DNA of 64,000 nucleotides from Terriglobia bacterium. Lineage in GTDB: Bacteria; Acidobacteriota; Terriglobia; Terriglobales; Acidobacteriaceae. The DNA lies in NCBI GenBank assembly GCA_020072585.1, contig JAIQGL010000021.1, positions 150,068-214,067 of the forward strand, read 5' to 3'. This document shows, piece by piece, positions 27,542-35,419 of the stretch; positions within the stretch are counted from its first letter, which is position 1; each line of letters begins with the position of its first letter. The notes beneath the pieces were generated by a model. That model ran no database searches. It had not been told where the DNA came from and worked only from the letters and a program-made list of their open reading frames with translations. The translations under genes were made by a program, and so were the position numbers.

Positions 27542-27555
27542 ATTAACTGGTTATT
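27542..27555. promoter_or_regulatory. Candidate TetR operator upstream of the efflux operon
   Basis: ATTAAC-TG-GTTATT, 5 of 6 arm positions symmetrical, lies 4 bases upstream of the TetR start. TTTAATTA occurs twice around it (27538-27545 and 27553-27560). An AT-rich near-palindrome in this position fits an autoregulatory TetR site, but it overlaps the expected ribosome-binding region. Confidence 0.35.
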
Positions 27556-27780
27556 TAATTATCAGGCAAAAATAGGTCCCGCGCAAATGGGTTTTTCCAG
27601 GAGTCCAAGTCGCCGACAATCGCATCGTAATCTCCGCAAAAAATGGGGGTTTGGCGCCGATGCGTGGCCCCACGGTTGCAAAATGTTCCTCACTGCATAG
27701 CGGGATTTCAGAGGAAGAAGAATGCAGTTTGTTAAAATGAATGGTTTGCCTTTCTCCATCACGTCATACTTAGGAATTGA

Positions 27781-28839
27781 ATGCCTGAAACCATGCTTGC
27801 CGTAGTGAAACCGGAGGCCGCTCCGGGAGCGGACGTGCGCCAGATGCCCGTTCCACAAATTGGCCCGGACGATGTTCTGGTGAAAGTGAAGGTGGCATCA
27901 GTCTGCGGCACCGATCTGCACATATACAACTGGGACCAATGGGCGCAGAACCGCATCAAACCACCGCTGATTCCCGGCCATGAATTCTGCGGGCATGTGG
28001 TTGCCATCGGCAAGAACGTAACGGCAGTGAAGGAAGGCGATTTCGTATCCGCCGAGATGCATGTGGCGTGCGGCAAGTGTTACCAGTGCCGCACCGGCGA
28101 AGCCCATATTTGCCAGCATGTGAAGATCATCGGCGTGGACGCCAATGGCGCTTTTGCCGAGTTCGTGAAGATTCCGGAATCAAATATCTGGAAGATCGAT
28201 CCCGGCATACCGGCCGATTACGCCAGCGTGCTTGATCCGCTGGGTAACGCCGTGCACACGGTGCTGGCCGGGGAGATCGCGGCCAAGACCGTGGCGGTGA
28301 TCGGCTGCGGGCCGATTGGGTTGTTCTGTATTGCCGTGGCACGCGCCTGCGGAGCCAGTGAGGTTTTTGCCCTTGAGATCAACGAGCATCGGCGCAAGCT
28401 GGCAACAAAAATGAAAGCCGATCATGTGCTCAATCCCGCTAAAGACAATGTCTATGAGCAGGTGATGAAAGCCACAGGCGAGACCGGTGTGGACGTGATC
28501 CTGGAAATGTCCGGCCATCCGGATGCGATCCGCCTGGGCTTCAAGATACTGCGGCTGGGCGGACGCGCATCATTGCTGGGGATTCCCTCCAAACCGATGG
28601 AACTCAACCTGGCGACCGACATCATTTTCAAAGGCGCGCAGGTCCAGGGCATCAACGGTCGCCTGATGTACAAGACCTGGTACCAGATGAACGCGCTGCT
28701 CAAAGCGGACAAACTGGATCTGGACCCGGTAATCACCGACCGGATGCCGATGGCCGACTTCAGCAAAGGCATGGACCGGTTGCGTACGGGTGAGTCGAGT
28801 AAGATTTTGTTGTACCCGAATGGGGTTTTAAAGAGTTAG
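27781..28839 (+). CDS. tdh: L-threonine 3-dehydrogenase
   Basis: 352 residues of the zinc medium-chain dehydrogenase family. The Tdh-specific segment SVCGTDLHIYNWDQWAQ and the GHEFCG motif supply the catalytic zinc site. CGKCYQCRTGEAHIC supplies the four-Cys structural zinc. VIGCGPIGLFCIAVARACG is the NAD-binding fold. It oxidises threonine to 2-amino-3-ketobutyrate, the substrate of Kbl encoded at 29551. The two genes are separated by a dinB-like gene and a repeat. Confidence 0.96.
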   Translation: MPETMLAVVKPEAAPGADVRQMPVPQIGPDDVLVKVKVASVCGTDLHIYNWDQWAQNRIKPPLIPGHEFCGHVVAIGKNVTAVKEGDFVSAEMHVACGKCYQCRTGEAHICQHVKIIGVDANGAFAEFVKIPESNIWKIDPGIPADYASVLDPLGNAVHTVLAGEIAAKTVAVIGCGPIGLFCIAVARACGASEVFALEINEHRRKLATKMKADHVLNPAKDNVYEQVMKATGETGVDVILEMSGHPDAIRLGFKILRLGGRASLLGIPSKPMELNLATDIIFKGAQVQGINGRLMYKTWYQMNALLKADKLDLDPVITDRMPMADFSKGMDRLRTGESSKILLYPNGVLKS

Positions 28840-28940
28840 CCGCAGATGTGCGCGGATGGCCGCAGATCGAAAGGGCGGCTGCGAATTGCGCGAATGAACA
28901 CGAATCCAGAAAGATATAGTCTGCGTTGATCTGCGTTATT
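28840..28940. repeat. Composite inverted repeat of the CGCAGAT/CGCGAAT families
   Basis: Left arm 28840-28869 contains CCGCAGAT twice and GCGCGGAT. Right arm 28918-28940 holds AGTCTGCGTTGATCTGCG, the reverse sense. Between them 28878-28907 has a GCGAAT-type unit (GCGCGAATGAACACGAAT). The same two unit types recur at 34981-35009, 35383-35410 and 59841-59910. The element separates tdh from the dinB-like gene. Confidence 0.7.
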
Positions 28941-28972
28941 GTCGGCAAAAAGACCTTGTTAAGGAGTGAGAC

Positions 28973-29548
28973 ATGGCGACCACTACAACTCGGCCGCAGC
29001 CTTCCTACCTTGCCGACCAGATGAACGAACTCAGGCAGCAATTCCGATCCTGTTCGGCTGCTGCGCAAGCCCTGGTGGGTTCAGTGCCGGAAGCTGATTT
29101 AATGCGGAAACCGGTGAAGCAAGGTTGGTCGATTGCCGATTGTATTGAGCACCTGACCGCAACCACGCGGCTTTATCTGCCGATCCTCGATGCGGCGCTC
29201 AAGAATGCACCGGCAGGCAGCGGCCCTTTCAAAATGGACTGGCGTGGCCGCCTTCTCAAATGGATACTGGAGCCGCCATACCGTTCCCGCGTAAAAACCC
29301 TGCCCAGCCTCGAGCCCAAGGTTTCTGATGTAAAGCAGGTGCTGCCCGATTTCCTCGCCAGCCAAGACTTGCTGTTTGAAGCCATGAAGCCCTGGAATGA
29401 CCGGGCCCTGGACAAAGTGGTCATCACCTCGCCCTTCAATAAGAGACTTCGCTATAACATTTATTCGTTGTTCAATGTGGTCGCCGCCCACCAGCGGCGC
29501 CACTTGTGGCAAGCGCAGCGCGTTAAAGACCAAATCAAAGGAATGTAA
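28973..29548 (+). CDS. DinB_2-like protein with a Kbl-derived N-terminus
   Basis: 191 residues. Residues from about 24 on form a DinB/YfiT-like four-helix bundle: LMRKPVKQGWSIADCIEHLT with the first His, and the C-terminal NVVAAHQRRHLWQAQRV with the second metal-binding His pair. Such proteins are putative metal-dependent thiol transferases or detoxification enzymes. The first 23 residues match the start of the next gene's product (Kbl) at 18 positions, and the DNA is similar too. An AAGGAG Shine-Dalgarno lies upstream. The stop is 2 bases from the kbl ATG. Confidence 0.8.
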   Translation: MATTTTRPQPSYLADQMNELRQQFRSCSAAAQALVGSVPEADLMRKPVKQGWSIADCIEHLTATTRLYLPILDAALKNAPAGSGPFKMDWRGRLLKWILEPPYRSRVKTLPSLEPKVSDVKQVLPDFLASQDLLFEAMKPWNDRALDKVVITSPFNKRLRYNIYSLFNVVAAHQRRHLWQAQRVKDQIKGM

Positions 29549-29550
29549 TC

Positions 29551-30765
29551 ATGTCCACTCAAACCACCCGACCGCAGCTATCCTATCTCGCCGACCAGAT
29601 GAACGAGCTCAAGCAGAAGGGCACGCACTTCAAGCTGCGCGTGCTGGAAGACGCGCAGGCGCCGGAGTGTACGGTTGACGGCAAGCACGTCATCAATCTG
29701 GCGTCGAACAATTATCTGGGGTTGACGACGCATCCAAAGCTGCGCGAAGCGGCGGTGGCGGCGATCAAGAAATTCGGCGTGGGCTCGGGCGCGGTGCGTA
29801 CGGTCAGCGGAACCATGACGATCCACATGGAGTTGGAAGAGAAGATCGCGCGCTTCAAGAACACTGAGGCTTGCGTGGTCTTTCAGTCAGGCTTTGCCGC
29901 CAATGCGGGCACGGTTTCGGCGATCCTGGGGAAAGACGATTTCATTATCTCCGACGAGCTGAATCATGCCAGCATCATTGATGGCGCGCGGCTTTCGCGG
30001 GCCAAGATCAAAGTCTTCCGCCACAAGGACACGGCGCATGCCGAGGAGCTGCTAAAGGAAGTTGCCGGCGAGCCGGGCCACAAGCTGATTATCACCGACG
30101 GCGTTTTCTCCATGGATGGAGACATTGGCCCGCTGCCCGCACTGTGCGATCTGGCGGAAAAATATGGTGCCATCATGATGGTGGATGACGCGCACTCTTC
30201 CGGCGTGCTCGGACGCAACGGCCGGGGGACCATTGACCACCACAAAGTTCACGGCCGTGTGGATGTGCAGGTGGGAACGCTCTCAAAAGCGATCGGCGCG
30301 CTGGGCGGATACGTGTGTGGATCGAAAGACCTGATCGACTTTCTCTACCACCGCGCACGGCCATTCCTGTTCTCTACTTCGCATCCACCGTCCGTGGCTG
30401 CGACGTGCATTGCCGCGTTTGATGTGCTGGAGCAGGAGCCGGAGCGCATGGACCAGCTCTGGGCCAATACCCGGTTCTTCAAGAAAGAGCTGGGACTGCT
30501 GGGCTTCAACATCGGCGGCATCAGTACCCCGGCCAGCGAGACGCCCATCACGCCGATTGTGATCGGCGAAGGACGGCTCACCATGGAGTTCAGCCGCGAG
30601 CTGTTCAATGAAGGCGTGTTCGTGCCTGGGATCGCATTTCCTACGGTCGCGGAAGGCAAGGCGCGCCTGCGCACCATCATGACGGCCACACACACGCAAG
30701 ACCAGCTAACCAAGGCGCTGGAGGTGCTGAAGAAAGTGGGAACGAGGATGGGTATTATCAAGTAA
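29551..30765 (+). CDS. kbl: 2-amino-3-ketobutyrate CoA ligase (glycine C-acetyltransferase)
   Basis: 404 residues of the PLP-dependent alpha-oxoamine synthase family. LASNNYLGLTTHPKL, GVGSGAVRTVSGTMTIHMEL, DELNHASIIDGARLS, DDAHSSGVLG and the PLP-lysine region VGTLSKAIGALGGYV are all intact. It cleaves 2-amino-3-ketobutyrate with CoA to glycine and acetyl-CoA, completing threonine breakdown begun by Tdh. The N-terminal YLADQMNELKQKG is native to this enzyme type and has a copy in the upstream dinB-like gene. Confidence 0.94.
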   Translation: MSTQTTRPQLSYLADQMNELKQKGTHFKLRVLEDAQAPECTVDGKHVINLASNNYLGLTTHPKLREAAVAAIKKFGVGSGAVRTVSGTMTIHMELEEKIARFKNTEACVVFQSGFAANAGTVSAILGKDDFIISDELNHASIIDGARLSRAKIKVFRHKDTAHAEELLKEVAGEPGHKLIITDGVFSMDGDIGPLPALCDLAEKYGAIMMVDDAHSSGVLGRNGRGTIDHHKVHGRVDVQVGTLSKAIGALGGYVCGSKDLIDFLYHRARPFLFSTSHPPSVAATCIAAFDVLEQEPERMDQLWANTRFFKKELGLLGFNIGGISTPASETPITPIVIGEGRLTMEFSRELFNEGVFVPGIAFPTVAEGKARLRTIMTATHTQDQLTKALEVLKKVGTRMGIIK

Positions 30766-30821
30766 ACATTCCGAACAGAGTTGAGGAATCCCTATTGCCC
30801 AGCAGCGTGCGATGCAATATC

Positions 30822-32126
30822 TCAATGCGGCCATTCATAGGGAAACAACTTTGCGGCTTCCGCCGGGGCGATTTTGACGCCCAATAGTTCAGCGGCGTGG
30901 GCCAGTACCGGGTCTTCGCCGCGGCTGAGTTCGGCGGGCTTTGGCAACAGGAGTTCATCGGGGATAACGCCCTTTCCTTCCAGCGTCTGACCGTCCGGCA
31001 TGCGGAGGTTCATCTCCGTTACTTCAGCTCCAAAGTAAACAAAGGTACCGGCGCCGAGCCGATGCGAAAAGAACTGTGCTCCCATCACTGATCCAGAGGA
31101 ACGGTCTCCTATGATCGTGCCGCGTTTTTCCAGTTGGATGGTGCGAGCGAAAATCTCAGCGGCCGATGCGGAGTTGCTGTCCACCAGCACGACCAGCTTG
31201 CCGGTGAACGGATCCTTTTCCGGCTTCGCAACCATCGGCTTCAAGGGTTTACGGCCGATGCGGTCGCCAATCTTCACCTCATGATCGAAAAAGCCGCCCA
31301 GGAACTCCTCCAGCACGTTGCCCGCACCGCCGGGATTGTCCCGCAAGTCCAGAATGAGGCCCTGATGCTTTTTGGCTACGTTTACGACACGGCGTATCTC
31401 GGGATCGTCTAGGTCAAACACACGCAATTTGCAGATGATCAGAGGATCGCCCTCTTCGATACATTTTGCGACTACTACATCACGATCAGCGCCAGTAATG
31501 TCGCGCAGGATTTTGCGATAGAAGACCCCGGGATCTGTCATATCCATGATCTTCGGGACTTCCTTGATTTTGGCCGATACCAGGAGTTGGCGATCTTGGC
31601 CGTCAATGTTGTGCACCTGTAACTTGAGATCAGGCTGCGGCGCCAGGACTGACAGAATGTACTGCACCTTGGAGAAGTCTTCCCGAATGAGCGGCAGGCC
31701 ATTGATGGAGAGGATCTGGTCACCGGCCCTGAGTCCTTTTTTCTCAGCGTCACTGCCGGGGCGGATGCGGGTGACATAGCAGCGGTCACCAACGAACTGC
31801 ATGCGCCAGCCGTACTGGAGGATGTGCATGCGTCCAGGCGGCAGGAAACGGGTATGAGAATCGTGAAGGCCGTCCAGCGCCCAGCCGATCATTGCGAATG
31901 CCTGGCCCAGTAACGTAGCCGATTTGATCTTCGCGTCGGCTTCAACAACACGGCCTTCAAACTCTGCGAGCAATTGGGGATCATAGTAGTTCTTGCGAAC
32001 GTCTTCAGCTACCATCCGCAGCATCTCGCGGGCATCAGCGCGGTCATGTTCATCAATCTTCTGAGCGCGGGTGAGACCGGTCAGCACCAGTAGAAGCCCC
32101 AGAACGACTCCAGTTTTGCATACCAT
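30822..32126 (-). CDS. S41-family periplasmic peptidase with PDZ domain
   Basis: 434 residues from the ATG at 32126, which has GAGGGGGA upstream and gives a signal peptide (VCKTGVVLGLLLVLTGLTRA). The open frame extends 50 codons further. A PDZ domain (about residues 115-200; GSDAEKKGLRAGDQILSING) precedes the tail-specific protease core with KHQGLILDLRDNPGG and the nucleophile region VDSNSASAAEIFA. The Lys of classical CtpA (G-K-G-x-x-Q) is not at its usual place: the segment reads IGDRSSGSVMGAQ. It may follow the IRBP/tricorn-like arrangement instead. Substrate unknown. Confidence 0.85.
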   Translation of the reverse strand: MVCKTGVVLGLLLVLTGLTRAQKIDEHDRADAREMLRMVAEDVRKNYYDPQLLAEFEGRVVEADAKIKSATLLGQAFAMIGWALDGLHDSHTRFLPPGRMHILQYGWRMQFVGDRCYVTRIRPGSDAEKKGLRAGDQILSINGLPLIREDFSKVQYILSVLAPQPDLKLQVHNIDGQDRQLLVSAKIKEVPKIMDMTDPGVFYRKILRDITGADRDVVVAKCIEEGDPLIICKLRVFDLDDPEIRRVVNVAKKHQGLILDLRDNPGGAGNVLEEFLGGFFDHEVKIGDRIGRKPLKPMVAKPEKDPFTGKLVVLVDSNSASAAEIFARTIQLEKRGTIIGDRSSGSVMGAQFFSHRLGAGTFVYFGAEVTEMNLRMPDGQTLEGKGVIPDELLLPKPAELSRGEDPVLAHAAELLGVKIAPAEAAKLFPYEWPH

Positions 32127-32409
32127 AAAAGATAGTCCCCCTCGCAGAAAAGGCAATCTTGCACCAAAGCTCGAGAGGGTTGCCAGTAAAATCTGCACGT
32201 GAGCCAGTTGGTGGACGCCTGGGCAACGTGTTACTGCTTTGCAGTACACCGCGCGCGCTGGCTGGGCGGAGAGCAACTAAGCGATCCATCGCTCGGGCAG
32301 GGTTGAAACATGCAAGGCCTTATTCGAACCCAGTCTCTCACCTGCCGTGACGTTCATCACATCCTCCCGCCCATCCGCGCCGGACAATATTAGAAGGTGT
32401 GGAGGTTTT

Positions 32410-33528
32410 ATGAAAACGACATTGAGCGTTATCAAGGCGGACGTGGGCTCCATCGGCGGGCATATTGCGCCATCACGGCGGTTGCTGGAACGTGTGAAAG
32501 GTGTGGTGGAAGCTTCCGGCAAATTAATCATTACAGACCACTTTATCAGCCATACCGGCGATGACGTTGCCATTTTGATGACGCACAAGCGCGGCGTGAA
32601 TGACGAGAAAGTCCACAAGCTGGCGTGGGACGCGTTTGTTGCCGGCACGGCAGTGGCGAAAGAGGAAGGCCTCTATGGCGCCGGCCAGGACCTGCTCAAG
32701 GATTCCTTCTCCGGCAACGTACACGGCCTGGGGCCTGCCGTGGCCGAGATGGAAATAGAGGAGCGTCCGAACGATCCGTTCCTGTTCTTTGCGGCCGACA
32801 AGACCGATCCCGGCGCTTACAATCTGCCGCTGTTTCTGAGCTTTGCCGACGTGATGACCACACCGGGCCTGATCCTCTCGCCCAAGCTGAGCAAGGGCTT
32901 TCGCTGGGTGGTGATGGACGTGAACTATACAGAAGGCGACCGGGTGATCGAACTGAACACACCGGAGGATATTTATGACCTGGCAGCGCTGCTGCGCGAC
33001 AACCAGCGCTACGTGGTTGAATCAGTCTGGTCGCGGGCGACCGGCGAGCAATGCGTGGCCGTAGCAACTTCACGCTTGCACAACATTGCCGGCAAGTATA
33101 CGGGCAAGGACGATCCGGTCATGCTGGTGAGGACGCAGATGAATTTCCCGGCAACGGGTGAGATTCTGGCCCCGTATGCTATCGGACATTTTGTAGGCGG
33201 AGGAATGCGCGGATCACACCAGATGCCGCTGATGCCCGTGGCCATGAATACGGGAACATCCTATTTTGACGGGCCGCCGATGGTATCCTGCGCCGCTTTC
33301 TGCGTGCACAACGCCAAGCTGACGGAGCCGGCAGACACGTTTGCGCACCCGTTCTGGGACGAGGTGCGGGCGCATGCCAGCCGCAAGGCAATTGAGATGC
33401 GCCGCCAGGGCTTCAGTGGAGCGGCCATGCTGCCCATGGCAGAGCTCGAATATACCGGCGTGATGGAAAAGCTGGACGCCATGGATAAGCGCTTCACGGT
33501 GCGCATGAAGACGCCGGTGGCAGCATAA
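32410..33528 (+). CDS. fbp: Bifunctional fructose-1,6-bisphosphate aldolase/phosphatase (archaeal type)
   Basis: 372 residues from the ATG at 32410 with GGAGG at 32401-32405. KTTLSVIKADVGSIGGHIAPS, DHFISHTGDDVAILMTH, FFAADKTDPGAYNLPLF and VGGGMRGSHQMPLMPV are signatures of the type V FBPase family. These enzymes both condense triose phosphates and dephosphorylate the product, making gluconeogenesis one-way. Metal-binding Asp/His residues are kept. The family is typical of Archaea and of some deep bacterial lineages. It is transcribed alone and ends in a terminator. Confidence 0.92.
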   Translation: MKTTLSVIKADVGSIGGHIAPSRRLLERVKGVVEASGKLIITDHFISHTGDDVAILMTHKRGVNDEKVHKLAWDAFVAGTAVAKEEGLYGAGQDLLKDSFSGNVHGLGPAVAEMEIEERPNDPFLFFAADKTDPGAYNLPLFLSFADVMTTPGLILSPKLSKGFRWVVMDVNYTEGDRVIELNTPEDIYDLAALLRDNQRYVVESVWSRATGEQCVAVATSRLHNIAGKYTGKDDPVMLVRTQMNFPATGEILAPYAIGHFVGGGMRGSHQMPLMPVAMNTGTSYFDGPPMVSCAAFCVHNAKLTEPADTFAHPFWDEVRAHASRKAIEMRRQGFSGAAMLPMAELEYTGVMEKLDAMDKRFTVRMKTPVAA

Positions 33529-33608
33529 GTAGTCGAAGGAGAGTGGCCGCGATGGCCCTTTCTGAAATCCCGAACGGGGAGTGAGGATTCCTATCTTCAG
33601 AGTAATTT

Positions 33609-33640
33609 GGGCCGCGCTGCAAATGCGCGGCCCAGATTTT
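33609..33640 (+). terminator. Terminator hairpin after FBP aldolase/phosphatase
   Basis: GGGCCGCGC (33609-33617), 7-base loop, GCGCGGCCC (33625-33633): a perfect 9-bp stem followed by AGATTTTATTT. Lies between the convergent fbp and pyrC genes. Confidence 0.75.
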
Positions 33641-33677
33641 ATTTGGTAAGGTCAGAGTTTGGGGCGCCAGAGAGACG

Positions 33678-34967
33678 CTACTCTCGGAACTTTATTACAC
33701 CACCCACCACCGTTGCCATTACCTTGCCCTGCAACTGCCGGCCATCGAAGGGCGAGTTTTTTGATTTCGAATATGACTGCGCGGCATGGTAGGTCCACTT
33801 CTTTGCGGGATCGAAGATGGTAACGTCAGCGCGGGCGCCTACGGCCAGAGTACCGCGGCCTTGCAGGTTCATTACGCGCGCGGGATTTGTGGAGAGCAGT
33901 TCCACGATGCGTTGCAAAGGAATGTTGTGGCGGCTGTGCAGCACTGAGATACACAGGCCCAACGCAGTTTCCAGGCCAGTGATGCCGAAAGGCGCGCGGT
34001 CAAACTCCTGGTTCTTTTCATGAGCGGCGTGCGGCGCGTGGTCGGTGGCGACGCAGTCCACGGCACCGTCCGCCAGGCCGGCCAGAAGCGCTTCACGGTC
34101 TTCGCGGGAGCGCAGCGGCGGATTCATTTTGAAGTTCGTATCGTACAGGCCCACTTCTTCGTCGAGCAGCGTGAAATGGTGCGGCGTGATTTCGCAGGTC
34201 ACACGCAGGCGATCACGCTTGGCCTTGCGCACGGCACGCAGCGCGGCGGCCGTGGAGAGGTGCGCAACGTGATAGCGGCCCTTGGTTTCAGCGGTAAGAC
34301 GAATGTCGCGCTCCACGATCGAGCTTTCTGCTTCCCCGGGCCAGCCCCGCAGCCCCAGGCGAAACGCTGTTGGCCCGGCGTTCATCGCGGAGCCTACGGT
34401 CATGCGGCAGTCTTCCGCATGTTGCACGACGGGCATGTTCAGCGCTGACGCGGCGGCCAGCGTCTGGCGCATGATTTTATCGTCGAGGATGGGCTTGCCG
34501 TCATCACTGAAAGCCACGGCGCCGGCGCGTTTGAGCGCGGCAAAATCCGTGAGTTGCTCACCACGGCTGCCGAGCGTGGCCGCGGCAACGGGAAAGACGT
34601 TCACATGAGCGCCGCGAGCAGGATCGAGCATCCAGCGCGTGATCTCCGCCGAATCATTGACAGGGCTGGTATTTGGCATAGTACAGACGGAGGTAAATCC
34701 GCCGGCGGCGGCGGCCATGGTGCCGCTGGCGATGGTTTCTTTGTGCGTTTGCCCCGGCTCACGCAGGTGAACGTGAATATCAATGAATCCCGGCGCGACG
34801 ATCAGGCTGCGGGCGTTGAAGCTTTCGTCGGCCTTGCCGCGCAGCTTACCGTGCGGTGCGACTTCAATCACGCGACCGTCTTTGAGAAGCACATCATACT
34901 TGCCCTCGAGCTTCTCAGCGGGGTCGATGAGGAGACCGTTGCGAATTGCGAGAGTTCCAGGCCTCAT
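33678..34967 (-). CDS. pyrC: Dihydroorotase
   Basis: 429 residues, class I amidohydrolase. The metal-binding DIHVHLREPGQTHKETI, the VVQHAEDC and YHVAHLST histidines, CEITPHHFTL and CVATDHAPH with the catalytic Asp are intact. It closes carbamoyl-aspartate to dihydroorotate in pyrimidine synthesis. It is the last gene of the pyr operon. Its ATG overlaps the stop of the GxxExxY gene (ATGA), an unusual partner, since pyrC would be expected directly after pyrB. Confidence 0.95.
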   Translation of the reverse strand: MRPGTLAIRNGLLIDPAEKLEGKYDVLLKDGRVIEVAPHGKLRGKADESFNARSLIVAPGFIDIHVHLREPGQTHKETIASGTMAAAAGGFTSVCTMPNTSPVNDSAEITRWMLDPARGAHVNVFPVAAATLGSRGEQLTDFAALKRAGAVAFSDDGKPILDDKIMRQTLAAASALNMPVVQHAEDCRMTVGSAMNAGPTAFRLGLRGWPGEAESSIVERDIRLTAETKGRYHVAHLSTAAALRAVRKAKRDRLRVTCEITPHHFTLLDEEVGLYDTNFKMNPPLRSREDREALLAGLADGAVDCVATDHAPHAAHEKNQEFDRAPFGITGLETALGLCISVLHSRHNIPLQRIVELLSTNPARVMNLQGRGTLAVGARADVTIFDPAKKWTYHAAQSYSKSKNSPFDGRQLQGKVMATVVGGVIKFRE

Positions 34968-35419
34968 GAAGAACCTTTCGCCGCAGATTTACGCAGATGA
35001 ACGCTGATCTTTTTTCTTTCGTTTTCAAAGGCTAAGCGTTTTACCTGAGGCCTTGGGCCAAAATTCAGGAGAAGTCCTACTTCAATTTCAGTGGAACGCA
35101 AGTAGTGAAGGAGTTGGGCCTCATGGGCAGATTCAAGTGTTTTGCAGGCTTTTAATTCGACGAGAACAACTTCGCCGACCACCAAGTCCGCGTCATAAGA
35201 GCCAATCTTCTGGCCATGGAACCACACTGGAACTGAAACTTGTTGTCGAAATTCAAGGCCGCGTTCTCTTAATGCGACTGCCATTGCTTCTTCATAAACT
35301 TTTTCAAGAAACCCGAACCCGAGTTCGTTATAAACCTCGTAAAAGATACCGATAATCTGTTCAGTCAATGCTGAGTATTTATATCTGCGCTCATCTGCGT
35401 TGATCTGCGGCGACTGCAT
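34964..35419 (-). CDS. GxxExxY protein (PD-(D/E)xK-like) inserted in the pyr operon
   Basis: 151 residues. The name-giving motif is GFLEKVY (residues 36-42). YDADLV (Asp78) and LVELKA (Glu88-x-Lys90) form the nuclease-like active core. Residues 4-13 (PQINADERRY) are encoded by the CGCAGAT repeat, so the repeat supplies the N-terminus; a second, inverted copy lies inside the 3' coding end. The ATG directly follows the pyrB stop and the stop overlaps the pyrC start, so it is fully coupled to the operon. The family is widespread and functionally uncharacterised; a mobile or selfish origin is inference. Confidence 0.88.
   Translation of the reverse strand: MQSPQINADERRYKYSALTEQIIGIFYEVYNELGFGFLEKVYEEAMAVALRERGLEFRQQVSVPVWFHGQKIGSYDADLVVGEVVLVELKACKTLESAHEAQLLHYLRSTEIEVGLLLNFGPRPQVKRLAFENERKKISVHLRKSAAKGSS
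34981..35009. repeat. CGCAGAT-family repeat, 3' copy in the GxxExxY gene
   Basis: CCGCAGATTTACGCAGATGA at 34981-35000 continuing ACGCTGATC. Inverted relative to the copy at 35383-35410. It encodes the last about ten residues of the GxxExxY protein. Confidence 0.75.
35383..35410. repeat. CGCAGAT-family repeat, 5' copy in the GxxExxY gene
   Basis: Three ATCTGCG units in 28 bases on the plus strand (CGCAGAT on the gene strand). It encodes the N-terminal residues of the GxxExxY protein and ends 10 bases before the pyrB stop. Confidence 0.75.
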
